A stretch of DNA of 64,000 nt from Phialocephala subalpina (Eukaryota > Ascomycota > Leotiomycetes > Helotiales > Mollisiaceae). Shown here one piece after another: positions 21,743 through 32,893 of the stretch (position 1 is its first letter; each line of letters starts with the position of its first letter). A program made the position numbers and the translations under genes. Location: NCBI GenBank assembly GCA_900073065.1, contig FJOG01000001.1, positions 634,430 to 698,429 of the forward strand, given 5' to 3'. The notes under the pieces were generated by a model. The model was not told the origin of the DNA, did no database searches, and worked only from the letters and a program-made list of their open reading frames with translations.

Positions 21743-24081
21743 TCACTGAACCTCCGGCCAAAACCTAGCCTGAATATCAAGAACCATCTCAAAAAGCTCC
21801 TCCAACTCCCTAATATCCTCATCCCACGATCCACCTCCCCTCAATTTCACTTTCTTCTTTTCAGCGGTATCCTTCCTCTCCGAAAACCTACTATCTTGAT
21901 CTCTCTTCACGTATTTATCTGTCCATAAATCATTCACCAGCTTTCCGAGATCTTCGACATAGGATGTTGATTCGTCGCCCGTGAAGCATGGCAGGAGGTA
22001 GACGCGGATGACGCCTCGATCTGGTTCTGACCTCCGTTTTTGGGACAAGGAGACGGACTGTGGACGCTGTTGAGGCTGGGTGGAGAGACTGGCTTTTACT
22101 TCGAGCCAGGAGTCGAGATGTGCCTGTTTTTCGCATCATGTTAGCAAAACAACAATCTCTCGTGGAAGTGGAAGATGCGAACCTTTTCCCTCGCATACAA
22201 CATCACCAACCCTACCAGCACACTCCTCTCCCTCTTCTCCACCGCCCCACCAATCTCCCCAAACAACCTCACAAACATAGTCAGCGCCGACATCTCACTT
22301 CCATCCCCACCCGCCTGTTCCGTACCATCGAGATCAATTCCCGAAATGTCCTCACTGACCTCCTCAAACAAATCTAGCGTTCTTCTCGTTCTTGAAATGG
22401 CCGCGACTAAGAAATCCACAGCTCTCTCCCCAACATCCTTATGCACGTTCTCAATCACTTCACTTATTCTGTCCTCCGGGGGTGGATCCGTTGCCGAGTT
22501 CCCAAGATTGGAAAGTCCTACTCCAGCAGATCCTGTTGCGACTTTCATGCCAACTCCTGTGGCGATCCCTGCAATGCCGCCGAGAACCATGCCCATTCCT
22601 AGATTTGCGGTCCCGGCTGCGACTTCGACGCCGATGTTGGCCCCCATTCCTGGACCAAAGTCTTTCTGCCCTTTTTGTGCCTTTTCCTTGCGTTCGCGTT
22701 CCGCTTTCTCTATCTCTTCGCGCATCTTTTCCCGTACGCCTCCTCGTCTTTTTGTGACGAGACCCGATGGCCTGATGGGTAGGATGATATTGGCGAGAAG
22801 TAAGGAAAGCAGACGGAGCGTGGAATGGAGGCACAGTCTCTCTCGTGCCAGGTAGTTCGAGAGAAGGGCAGTATTGACTTTCGAGGCGCACACAGCACGC
22901 AAAAATGGCGAATGGGTGGCTAAGTAGAGCTTGCGAGGCGTATTTCCAAGCGCGAGGAGATGCGTTGCTAGCGACCGCGGAGCCAGGGGGCCGAGTGATG
23001 ATGTATTTGATGGCTTCCGGCGAGGCTCGTTCGAGGATTCGCGTTTGAATTTGACGGACATGGAATGTTTGTAAGGTTGCTGTGCTGGTTGAGATAGCTC
23101 TGTCGACTTGGATTCAGGTAGAGGAGGCAAGTCATTCTCTGGAGGCGGACTGAGGGTTTTCGGAGGGGGCGGTGGAGCGCTGGGCTCGACGATCGTGGCT
23201 TCTGCAGGAAGTTGGGTCTTCAAATTTAACGGCGCAGGCTGGAGTTCTGGTTGGATCTCAGCAAGAGGAGTGAGCGGACTCCTTTCATCGCTCGAAGATG
23301 GCGGACTTGCCAGACCTGCCGGGGCGAGAGACTTGATGAGTGCAGAAGGCGTCAAATTGGCAGGACTAGCGGTGAGGACATCTTCTGCTTCCTTATCCGC
23401 AGGTTCCAAGCTGAATCCGTTTGGCATGGTATCGCTCGATCTTTGTGAAGGGGGTATGTCGACAACTTTGAGATACATTGCATCCTGAAGCAGCGGATCT
23501 GGTGTCACCCAACCCGTGGGGATCCGCTTTGGACTCTCGGTAAGCCTTGGAGTCTTCAAATCTACAGTGACTTGTGTTGGGGTTTTGGAAATCTTCGGAG
23601 ACTTTGCATCTGCTGGACTTGGTCTTGGACTTTCAACGACTTTCGGAGTTGGTGGCATAGGTGGGGTAGCATCTCTTAAAGAGGAAGAAGAAGCTGCGTC
23701 AGAATTAATCCTCTCGGGCGTTGGTATCTTCAATGGAGGAGGTCGTGTTGAAGATCTGATGCTCATGCCTCTAGTGGTTTTTGGAGATTTCAAGATAGGA
23801 AGAGGGGGAGGAGCTTGAGCTGAATTGCTCCCTGCCCTCGGCCGCGGTGGGGTTTGTGTATCTTGTGGTACGTTTCTGATGTCTTCTGATTGCCGCCTTA
23901 TAGGTCGTGGGTTGCTCGGAAGGGCAGGTATGAACGGCCTTCTCACTGATACTGTTCGTTTGGGCGGTTCGGTTGGTGAGGTAGTTTTGACTGGTGACTT
24001 GGGCTTATCTGAGCCTGTCGAAGCCGACGAGGCTGCATCCTTGGGTTCAACGAACCATCTCCTTTCGTACGCTGCTGCCAT
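21743..24081 (-). CDS. Pro/Ser-rich hypothetical protein with conserved C-terminal half (759 aa)
   Basis: Two exons: 24081-22183 and 22123-21743, with intron branch tgctaac and acceptor acag. The start MAAAYERRWFVEPKD follows a purine-rich leader. Residues 20-380 are low-complexity, dominated by Pro, Ser, Thr and Lys with many SP/TP pairs that could be kinase sites. From about residue 400 the sequence becomes helical and ordered: a leucine-rich part (RLLSLLLANIILPI), a charged coiled-coil-like run (REKMREEIEKAERERKEKA), then a glycine-rich hydrophobic segment (MGMVLGGIAGIATGVGM) that could sit in a membrane. A basic helical end containing WLEVKASLS and YLLPCFTGDESTSYVED follows. No family recognised. 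The composition suggests a scaffold or lipid/membrane-associated regulator, which is inference. Confidence 0.75.
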
Positions 24082-25265
24082 TGTAAATTGTGTAGAGAAA
24101 AAGTTATCGGGAAAATGAGGAAGGCCGACATGCAGATTCATATGACAGCTTTAACGGAATATCAAACAAGGATGAAGACGGCACGGGTAATAGTGACATC
24201 CCCGAGAGCCTCCAAAAGGGTGGGACACAGCAAATAAGGTTTCTCGTACGATTCAGGCTTGGGATCGGATCAGATGGAAGGATGCTGAAGCAGTTCGAAA
24301 TCTGAAACGAAAGGTCAGAGCTTTCTGAGCTGATCGTCTGATATGTAACGTGGGACTTGAACGAGTTAGAGAAGATTGCGAAGGCTCGATACCGCACGGA
24401 AGAATAAAACGCAGAGGAGCGTGACAGCTTGTACAGAAAGAAGGAGATAAATCTTTCGACTTTGCAGGAAGCGTTGCACCACACGCCTTCGATTGCGGAC
24501 GCGACACCTGGAGGTCGTCGTCGATATTGTTTGCAGCATGATACAAAGGCGTTCTCGGACGTAAACGAAGAGGCATCGACCCAATAGAAAAGGCTTGACT
24601 GTACATCAAACAGGATGAAGCTGGTGAAGATCAAGAAGAAGTGAGGAAGGAAAGAAAAGATTCCGGGAGCTTGGTCGCACTAGCCGTGTTTGGAAACGCT
24701 GGCGAGCCCTTGCTCGACTTCAGACGCTCCCGCTGCATCAAAATGCTTAACTGCAACAACTCCAACAATTCTCCACAGAAGCTCCATCCCTCGAGATCTC
24801 GAGTTGTCCACAGTTCTGGGGGCAGCTCTTATTCATTTCTTTGCTTGCTGACGTCTGCGAACGTTTCATTCCTCTGAAATAACGCGGTACGACCTCGAAC
24901 ATTCACAACATCTTGCAAATTACCCTACCCACGGACGACTACACCGTCAAACCATCCCGCGTTCGACCCTTGACTTGGATCCTAGATCTTGGATCGGTAC
25001 CAGTACAAATGGACACAGGGGCACGGAGAAGAGGGGGCCACAAGGAGACGTGCTGGGGGTAGACTTTTGTTGATGAGCTTCGATGCCATCCTAGCTTCAT
25101 GAACGACCCGCGGGCACGCAGATGACAAGTCGCAGGCGCCAAATTCCAGATACAAATTGCACAAATCGAACGCCATCAGGCGAGCGAAGTGCCTTTACTA
25201 CTGGCTCCCCAAATCTCGATCCGAAATGTCCTCTTCTGGAAGGAAGTTCATCAGGCCGAAATTTT
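24082..25265. other. Intergenic
   Basis: ORFs of up to 176 codons on the minus strand (24104-24634) read through the promoter and leader of the preceding gene and show no motif. Otherwise nothing is recognisable. Confidence 0.4.
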
Positions 25266-25894
25266 CTATCGACTAGGCCTGTTGTAACCGCGTATAAAGA
25301 TCCAAACCTCCATCGCCTCGGCACTCGATTCCGAAATTTCCAACTCGAGGTGGAATAATTTGGGGTCAGAATGTACTATCTTTCTCGGGTCCAACAATAC
25401 ATACTCTTGTCGGATCTTGGCCAGCAGATGGACATCAACCAACTTCATCCTGCCAATCCCCTGCCAGCCTTTCGCCCATCAGTACACAATCTGGCCTCGT
25501 TGGTCTTATCATCACAAGTGGGATTCACCGTGAAAAGTGACACATCTCTTGCGCGAGCAATATCGGCATGCTCATGATGCCTGGCGATGTCTACCGGAGT
25601 ATCCGACAAGCAGGTTGTCATAATGATCACCATGTTGTCATCTTTCAATGCTTCCGGCGCTAATAATGCCAGGTTTCGGATCTTTCTACGGAGCGCATGA
25701 TGTTCTTCTGTGCTTTTAGGCTCAATGGCTTCCGAAAGGTCGATGAGAACGTGGTTGTCTATAAGGCGATTTGGAACATCTGATGGCAGAGCGAGCTGCA
25801 GTGCCTTTGCGATTGTGAGCTTTCCTACACCAGGAAAGCCATTCAAGAGGATAACGCAAGGTTGTAGTTGACCTTCTGCCTGTGCTATTTGCAT
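25266..25894 (-). pseudogene. AAA-type P-loop kinase-like protein, split by a one-base frameshift
   Basis: The 5' frame (25894-25445) begins MQIAQAEGQLQPCVILLNG and carries a Walker A loop GFPGVGKLTIAKAL, then RLIDNHVLIDLSE and a VIIMTTCLS strand, as in small ATP-binding zeta-toxin/adenylate-kinase-like proteins of fungi and bacteria. It stops at a TGA inside an ATGA overlap. The next frame (25448-25266) continues the same protein with KLVDVHLLAKIRQEYVLLDP and a typical C-terminal helix. A single inserted or lost base near 25446-25460 would rejoin them. Either the gene has recently broken or the assembly has an error; a 36-nt intron is too short to be credible. Together the two parts are about 208 aa, normal for the family. 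Confidence 0.7.
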
Positions 25895-26501
25895 TTCTTC
25901 GCTGTTAGACCTTTTCTGAGAGGTTTCTTCTTTGTTTCCTAAGTTCGTGGAATGATATGGTTTGTGTCTTTTTATATGTTTCTCCCAATGAAGAGAACAT
26001 CAAGATATAATTGCTCGTAGGAGATTTCCTTCGGTATTCACAAAGGCTTTCTCACTGAATAATTGGATAGCGCAGAGGATTTGCTAGTCGTCATCTCGAC
26101 TCAGACAAGATGTGCTGATACACATGAATCACTTGCCCTTCGTTCATTCTCTCCGCATCCTGACTACTTAGATCTGCCTCGCGCCTAGTTCACCTTCCAG
26201 CTCGGCACTAAGATCCTGGCTTGCGAAAGCTACCGCTCCTCAAAGAATGTCTAGGCAAGGCCGGGAGATTGAGCTTGCTCGCAGCGAGCAACCCACCTCG
26301 GCTGTACAGCATCAATTATTCCGAAGCTCATTGTCGCTCAAATGCTTGCATGAATTGATATGGGCATTCTAGCCAACAAATTATCTAGCATGTGCCATTG
26401 CTTATAGGTTGGAGAAATATTTCTTGTATGATTCTATATATCAACATATATCGCATATCAAAACTAAAAGACAAGTACTCGAGCGCCGAGATATGCACCC
26501 C
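25895..26501. other. Intergenic
   Basis: No gene seen between the kinase-like gene and the alpha/beta hydrolase, which are transcribed in the same direction. Confidence 0.45.
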
Positions 26502-27793
26502 TTACTTCTTCTCAACCACGTCCTCAAACCAGTCGAACACCTGCTGATTCATGAAAGCAGCCGCGCCCACGTGGCAATGCTCACCAGCAGCATCCTCTTG
26601 CGTCAGCGTAGCCAACGTGGCCTTCTCCCCCAACGCCCCCTTCACCTTCTCCGGCTGTCCCCCAAAGAAGATATCCTCCTGTGCCAATCCAACCCAAACC
26701 GGACACTGTATCTTATCCGTCACCCCCTCAAGCGTCATCAACTTCGTCCTGTCCAAATATTCCTTCGCACTATTCGTCTGGAAAGCCCAAAGACCATGTC
26801 CGATGCCCCATCTCACCTTCGAAGGAACCTTCGGATTATTCAACCACTCCGTCGCCAATTTATCGACATCCACTCCCCCTTCAGGATTCGCCAACGGCCC
26901 CGCCATCTTCTCAACAGCATCTCCGACGCTATACACACCATCAATCGCAATCGCAGCGGCAAGTCGATGCTCAAAAGCCGCTGCTCTCACAGCTAGATAT
27001 CCTCCCATCGAAATCCCAATTAGTCCGATCTTCTTTATATCAACATCCTTCCTCGTCTGCAAATAATCGACAACAGGAATAACGACTTTCTCCCACTCAG
27101 GAATGAATCCCAATCCCTGGTCCCGCACTACACTGGGTTGTCCCGGCCCCTCATATGTTATTACATTCCAACCTCTCTCTAGGGCTGCGAAACCATTCGT
27201 ATGCATAGCCTCCTCTTGCGCACCATCAAACCCAGACCCTATAATCATCGTCGGCTTCCTCCCTTCACCTTTCACCCCGTAAAAAATAGCGGGGACATCG
27301 AACCCCTCGCCCTTCAACAACATTCTCTCTCCTGGCACATCCAACAACGCGATCGCTTTGTCGAACGCCTCCGTCTGTTTCTTCCATAGTTCGTTGATTC
27401 TGGGATCGCTCTTATTTCCATGCAAATAAAAGTCTGCGGAGCGGAAATAGGAGGAGGCGGCGAAGTAGGCATCGCGGGCTGAGACGGGATGTTTCTTGGT
27501 GTCGATGGAGGAGGCGCGGGAGAGGGTGCGGTTGGCGAGGGTGTTGAACTCGTTGAAGAAGGATTCGAAGTCCCCAGCAATGATCTTTGAGGCAGCGATG
27601 AGAACCTCATTTACTGGGATGAGTCAGTGGGTTGTGTGCTTGAAGGGGGGATGGGTGTGATAGAGCGAGATGTGAGGGAGCGAGTGAGGGACGTGAGGTA
27701 GGGGTGCATACTGTCTGCTCCATTGTAGCGAGCTAAGGCGAGAGCTCGCAGGATTTCAAAGTGGAAGGACTCGTCTGTGGATAGCGGAAACAT
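26502..27793 (-). CDS. Alpha/beta hydrolase, 2,6-dihydropseudooxynicotine hydrolase-like
   Basis: Two exons: 27793-27712 and 27613-26502, separated by a 98-nt intron with branch ctgac; 397 aa. It starts MFPLSTDESFHFEILRALA. The N-terminal helical part (to about residue 125) precedes a classic alpha/beta hydrolase core. Visible elements are the oxyanion-side strand TMIIGSGFDGAQEE, the nucleophile elbow GISMGGYLA and a late histidine in GEHCHVGAAAF that can complete the triad. The helical N-terminal domain before the core matches the C-C bond hydrolase/esterase group that includes 2,6-dihydropseudooxynicotine hydrolase; fungal relatives include pigment-pathway polyketide-shortening hydrolases. 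The substrate cannot be told from sequence. No signal peptide, so it is probably cytosolic. Confidence 0.82.
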
Positions 27794-29232
27794 CTTGATT
27801 CTGAGATGGATTTGAAGGTTTGATTGGGTTTGGTTTTGTTGTTGGTGTTGGTCTGGTGGTTTGGTAGTGATTGATGTAAACGGATGTTGGTTTGAGCGTG
27901 TCTTGAATCTGGATGATGAGAATCTCCATGGTGAGGAGGAGGCCAATATATACCTCTCTCCTGACCTCTCAGTCCCGTCAATTGATCATCACAATATTGG
28001 TATACGTGCCGGAACTTTGACCCGACCGGCTGGTAACGGCCTTCTGTAAACTCCGGGGTATGTTTATTTTGAAATACGCGCACTTAAGATCTAATATTCT
28101 CGTATTGTCTGCCCCAAATTCTATTCTTCTCTTTCCTATCCCTTCAGTTCGTCCGTCCATAATCCTTGCGCGATTGCACAAATAACCCGCTCAGCTCGAA
28201 AAACATCTCAGCCTCGCACCTTCCATGGACTCCACCATCTCGATTTACCATATCCAGCATCCCATCTTATGCAAGCATTCGCCATTCGCAGCCAACGAAA
28301 GACCCGAAGTTAGGAACAGGACCAACCTTTACGGGAATAGCCCCACAAAGTCTTGATTTTACGGCCGGACCGCCCTCTCGCATCTAATTTATTAACCCGC
28401 AATCAGATCATCCCCGCATATTCTTACGCCTCGCCGCAAAATACCAACATAATTCAAGCAACCTGTCTGAAAAGGATACGCGAATGCGAAGTCAAATGTG
28501 GATAGAGGAAGAAGAGGTGTGAAAACCTCATGGTGCATCGCGACGAGGGTCGCCATACTACGGCCGCAATAGTATCGCGTAGGGTACCGAAATAGGAATG
28601 GGTCTCGTGCATCGTAGGTACCTTTTATTGACGACGATTGCTGGAGAAACTTTCCCTAGAATGTATTTCCGAGAAGGAAAGCATGTCGTGAGAGAGTTAT
28701 TGATACTTTTTGATTAACCTTACTGCGTGCGTGTTGTGTTGTAGGTAGGCGAAGAGTTTGGGGGCTGAAATTGCGGGGTAATCTTTCTCACAAGAACGAA
28801 CGATTGAACCATGAGCTTTGGAGGATTCCAAGGTGGAAAGGCCCAGGGAAGAAAGCGGGATCTCTGGTATTTTAGTCATTGGATTGGTCATGAAGTTTGA
28901 TCTGGGACGAAGAAAAGTGCCTGAGATCGCGGTGGATGAATGATGACTGCGAAGGTAGGACGGGACATGGCACTGCTTCCCTTAGTGTGAGCTCGTGTGA
29001 GCTCAACTACTTGCCATTCATCTTCATTCATCTCAAGCTACCTTCCTGCAATCATTCAATAATCTTCTTCGGCATGCCATCATTTCTTCCTACAATATGC
29101 AGTCCTTGTTTCGACCGCAACTTCCATGCCAGTGCATCCCCCCGACACATACCAAAACATCGCTGCAAATGTTCCTAGCTCGATCTGAAGTTCTTCCTTG
29201 TACATGCCGAGTCTATGGGCACTGTTGGTACT
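27794..29232. other. Intergenic, possible tiny ORF
   Basis: About 1.4 kb without a supported gene. A 64-codon minus-strand frame (28697-28891) has plausible amino-acid balance but no motif, so I do not call it. Confidence 0.4.
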
Positions 29233-30845
29233 TCAGTCATCACAACCGCCTCCGCTCCAGTGTCGCAATGTGCGGTCATCCTTGCGGTAGTCGCAAGGGT
29301 TGTAGCCCTCAGGATAGCCTAAGTCCACTACAATAAGTTAGCATGCGATTTCAAAAGATGCGTCAGAGTCGATGAGTCGAGTCCTCTGGACGACTCGCAA
29401 AGCATGTTGCAGGAGCCCGCCTCCCCCCGGAAGGGTAAGATCGGGGTGGGAATCATACTCGAGTTAAGAGCGTGAATGTAGAACCGCATGCCACATTGCC
29501 AATGGTCAGAACCGTAGGTGGTTCTCAGAATATCCTCCATGTCGTTGCTGGTGATACGATGCAGGCGTGCTCCCATGTGTTCTCTGATTATCTTTTGCAA
29601 GCTTTTGATAAGGTCAAGATGTCTCTCCTCATCCCCCGAGGCCTTTCTTGGATTCAAAGCACCCTTAGGGCAGCCGAGGTCGTAATTATGACTGGTGCTC
29701 ATGGCGTAGTAGAAGGAACCCTTCTTGCACTTCAACAAGGCCTCGAGACGCTCTTCGTCACGCATATCCTCGAGGTATTCCTCATCCACCGCATGTAGAC
29801 CAAAGAACTTGATAAAATTGTCTTCAGTATCGTTTCCTGTGATGACGAGGCGTCGGATTATTTGACTGAGAGATATTAGTACGTCGCGACATGTCAAACA
29901 ATTGCAACCTACTGAGAACATCGGGCAGGAAGCTTCAGTCCCATCTTCTTCGCCAGTGTCTGTACCTCAGGTGTGCTTGCCCAATTCCGAACATGGTAAG
30001 TGTGTCCATCAAGTGCGGCTTCCGCGTTGATCGTACTAATCCGGGCTGCAGAAGTAGTGATCTGGACAATCTGGCAGAACATCTTATGCTCCTTCCAATC
30101 TGCTCTTTGACAACCCTTTGAGCAGTATTGAACCTCCTTGCAGCCACTGCAGCGATTGAATGTCTGACCGCTCTTTGGAAGTTGCTTGCACTTCTTGCAG
30201 CCGATCTTGGCGACAAGTTTCAATCTCTCCTCCTCCGCTGACCAAATCTCTTGCTCGATCTTGACGTGTTGCTCGTCTCCGAAACTAATTCTGCAAAGTC
30301 CCTTTCGGATCTCCAATTCAGTCATGCCCGATGCCATTTCTTTAGCAAAATCCTGCGCCCAGACTCCCAAATTAGTACCTCATTCCTCTTGAAGAGAGCA
30401 GAAAAGGAGGGTTGCAGAGATCCGAGGAATGCTGCAGTTGGGTAAATTGAAGGTGACTTACCTCGTCCTGCGTGCCCCAGCTCCAAGGCGCGCTCAGAGG
30501 AGTGAAGGTGGTGCAGATGGTTTTGACGAAAGCTTTCAACAACGGAGATATGACAAGGTTAACCTGCACGTTGATGGGCGCCAAGGAGATATCTTTATGA
30601 TAAAGTACTTCGATGTGGCTGGCGCGACTGTCGGGATTGACAATGTGAAGCACGTCCCTGTCCGCTGTGAGAATATTTCGTACAGTGAAGTGCCAATGGT
30701 TAGCATGACAGCCATCTGAAACCCTGTACGATCGCGGGATCTTGTTGAAGGCGAGGGCAAGGTCGATAATGTCGTACTCTATGCGGTCTGTGTAGTGTCC
30801 GCGTGTGGCAGATGGAGCCTCGGGTGGTGTGCTGTCTTCCGGCAT
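29233..30845 (-). CDS. MYND-type zinc-finger protein (441 aa)
   Basis: Four exons: 30845-30462, 30352-29913, 29865-29459 and 29327-29233. All introns have GT-AG ends and good branch sites (tactaat, tactaat, tgctaac), and frame is kept throughout. The start is MPEDSTPPEAPSATRGHYTD. The MYND finger lies in exon 2: CKKCKQLP, then FNRCSGCKEVQYCSKGC and WKEHKMFC, with all seven Cys and the His in place. MYND fingers bind proline-rich peptides and often accompany SET domains, but no SET motif is visible. The flanking regions are ordinary globular sequence without a recognised domain. The function is probably protein-protein interaction in regulation. The last exon is short and depends on the splice prediction. 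Confidence 0.82.
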
Positions 30846-31165
30846 GTTGAGTGACGCGTTGGAAGTTGAGAAGTGAAGGTTGAGGTTGAAGGACAGCTGA
30901 GGTGCGAGGTGCGAGGCGCTAGGCTGTCCAAAGCACTGGGCAGGAGGGGAAGGAACGCGTTGCCACGTGACCCTCCCAATCTCGAAGGGGCGACCACGAA
31001 GGGGAGGTAGGAAAAGACATGCGAAGGATTTAGACGCGACAAAACATCAGATTGAGGAGAGAGAGAACTCTACATGCGCCTGGAGCCATTGTAGTGATCT
31101 GAGCTCACGCAGGAGTCTTCTGTTTTCAACAATGTAAAGCATTCACATGAACCACCAGACACCAC
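30846..31165. other. Intergenic (320 bp)
   Basis: Nothing is recognisable here beyond the promoter of the MYND gene and the 3' flank of the dehydrogenase gene. Confidence 0.4.
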
Positions 31166-32580
31166 TCACTTCCCATGCAATCTCTCAATCTCCTCACAAA
31201 CAGCCTTCGTGACATCCTTCGTCATCGCCGCTCCCCCAAGATCCTTTGTCAGTATACCCGCCTCACAGACACCCTCCACAGCCTTCATCAACAACTCCTT
31301 TGCATCCTCTTCTCCCAACCACCTACTCCAAGTTAGCATCATCTATCCAACTTCACCTCACAGTTCTCAAACTCACCCCAACATCTCCGCCGCACTCCAG
31401 AAAGTAGCTACGGGATTCGCCACCCCCTTCCCCGTAATATCAAAAGCACTCCCATGCACCGGCTCAAACAAACTCGGGTTTCTCCTCGTAGGATCCAAAT
31501 TACTACTAGGAGCAACACCAATACTCCCCGCTAGTGCGGCAGCGAGATCGGACAGGATGTCCATGTGGAGGTTTGTGCCGACTATTACGTCGAGGGAGGA
31601 GGGATTTTGGACCATCCTGTGTGTGACATCTTCGAATCAGTGTGTTTCTTTCAGATAATATGGTAGCTCTGAAGAAGTCGGCTTACCGAATTGTCATTGC
31701 GTCGACGAGCATTTTATCCCATTTGACGGTGGGAAAGTCTTTCGAGACTTCGACGGCGATTTCGTCCCAGACTTGCAGGTTGAGTGTTAGCTAATCTCTC
31801 ATAAGGGAAAAGGAAGGCAACGAGGTATGAAACTTACGAACAAGGCCATGCCGGAGACTGTTAGACTTCGTGACAACGGTTAGGAGTTTCCGGGGACGAG
31901 CAGCAGCAGCAGTGAACGCGAAGCGCATGATACGTTCGATGCCAATGCGAGTGAAGATTGCGACCTCAGTAGCTGTTTCCCAAGGCTGGCCGACGTGGGA
32001 ACGGCCTCCGTGGCCGGCATACTGGTAGCTGTCAGAGGTGATGCTGGAAATCAAGACATGTGGGACTTGCCTCTCCTTCTGAGTTCTCGCGTACGAGGAG
32101 CCAGTCGATGTCCGAGGCTTTGGCGGATCGCAGTGGAGACTGGGTGCCGGGAAACGTGCGAACTGGTCGCACATTGGCGTAAAGCTGGAGCGGGCCTCGA
32201 ATAGCAAGGAGAAGGCCCCAGAGTGAGACGTGGTCAGGAACATCTGGTCTCGTGAGCATACGTCAAGCTCGCTTAGGATCCGACTTACCTGGGGCTCCTA
32301 CCGAACCGAAGAGAGAAGCATCATAGCCCCTGAGCACATCAAGAACGTTTTCATCCACATAGCGGCCGTGCTTCTTGTAATAGTCTGTCCCCCAAGGAAT
32401 ATGTGTAAACTCAATCTTGAACGTTTTCATAGTCTGAGCAAGCTTCTCTACAACCTCAATCGCTGCACTGACGACTTCTGGTCCGATGCCATCAGCTGGG
32501 ATAGAGGCGATGCGATAATTATGAGTTTTGTTGACTGGTGACGCTACAACGAGGGCTTGTTCGAGTGACGTGCTTGACAT
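31166..32580 (-). CDS. Tartrate / D-malate / isopropylmalate-type dehydrogenase
   Basis: Six exons: 32580-32289, 32243-32071, 32021-31838, 31771-31687, 31616-31377 and 31322-31166; 376 aa. The protein is a metal-dependent beta-decarboxylating dehydrogenase. Visible parts are IPADGIGPEVV at the N-terminus, the substrate arginines in YANVRPVRTFPG, RENSEGEYAG with the catalytic tyrosine, VVTKSN with the catalytic lysine, and the metal-binding aspartates in DKMLVDAMT and NLHMDILSDLAA. The cofactor region EPVHGSAFDITGKGVANP follows. The sequence around DWLLVRENSEGEYAGHGG is closer to tartrate/D-malate dehydrogenase (TtuC/DmlA) than to LEU2 enzymes, so an NAD-dependent hydroxy-acid oxidation is likely. 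Intron 2 (32022-32070) has a GC donor. The gene is divergent from the dehalogenase gene at 32894. Confidence 0.88.
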
Positions 32581-32893
32581 GATTGCAGAGCAGCAGAATT
32601 AAATACAACAGGAGATCAAATTGTACAGTATAAGGAAATTGGAAATCAGTATAAACGAACTCAGGCTGACTTCAGCTTTTTGTAAATCGAGACCGAGGTC
32701 GTAGATGAAGTTCAAAATCGGAGCAGACTGGTCACCCCCACTACGGAGAAAGGTACCCCGCAACCACAGTACTTCGTAAGCAACCCCTGAAAGTCGGCCG
32801 GCGGCCTACGAACGTGCTTCCGACATTGCCGAACATCTGCCACATGAGGATATAGATCCAGAAAATCCTCAAACAAAATTTCGGTAAGTCAAA
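32581..32893. promoter_or_regulatory. Shared divergent promoter (313 bp)
   Basis: This short region separates the start codons of the dehydrogenase (minus) and the dehalogenase-like hydrolase (plus), so both promoters must overlap here. No operator motif could be recognised with confidence. The arrangement suggests, but does not prove, common regulation. Confidence 0.5.

Noticed and set aside
22175..22855. 226-aa plus-strand ORF
   Set aside because: Antisense of the ordered part of the 21743-24081 gene, a GC-rich shadow.
25445..25448. ATGA stop/start overlap as translational coupling
   Set aside because: Fungal mRNAs do not normally use such coupling, and the two frames form one known protein; a frameshift explains it better.
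26409..27082. Plus-strand ORFs of 133-195 aa
   Set aside because: Antisense to the alpha/beta hydrolase with its nucleophile motif.
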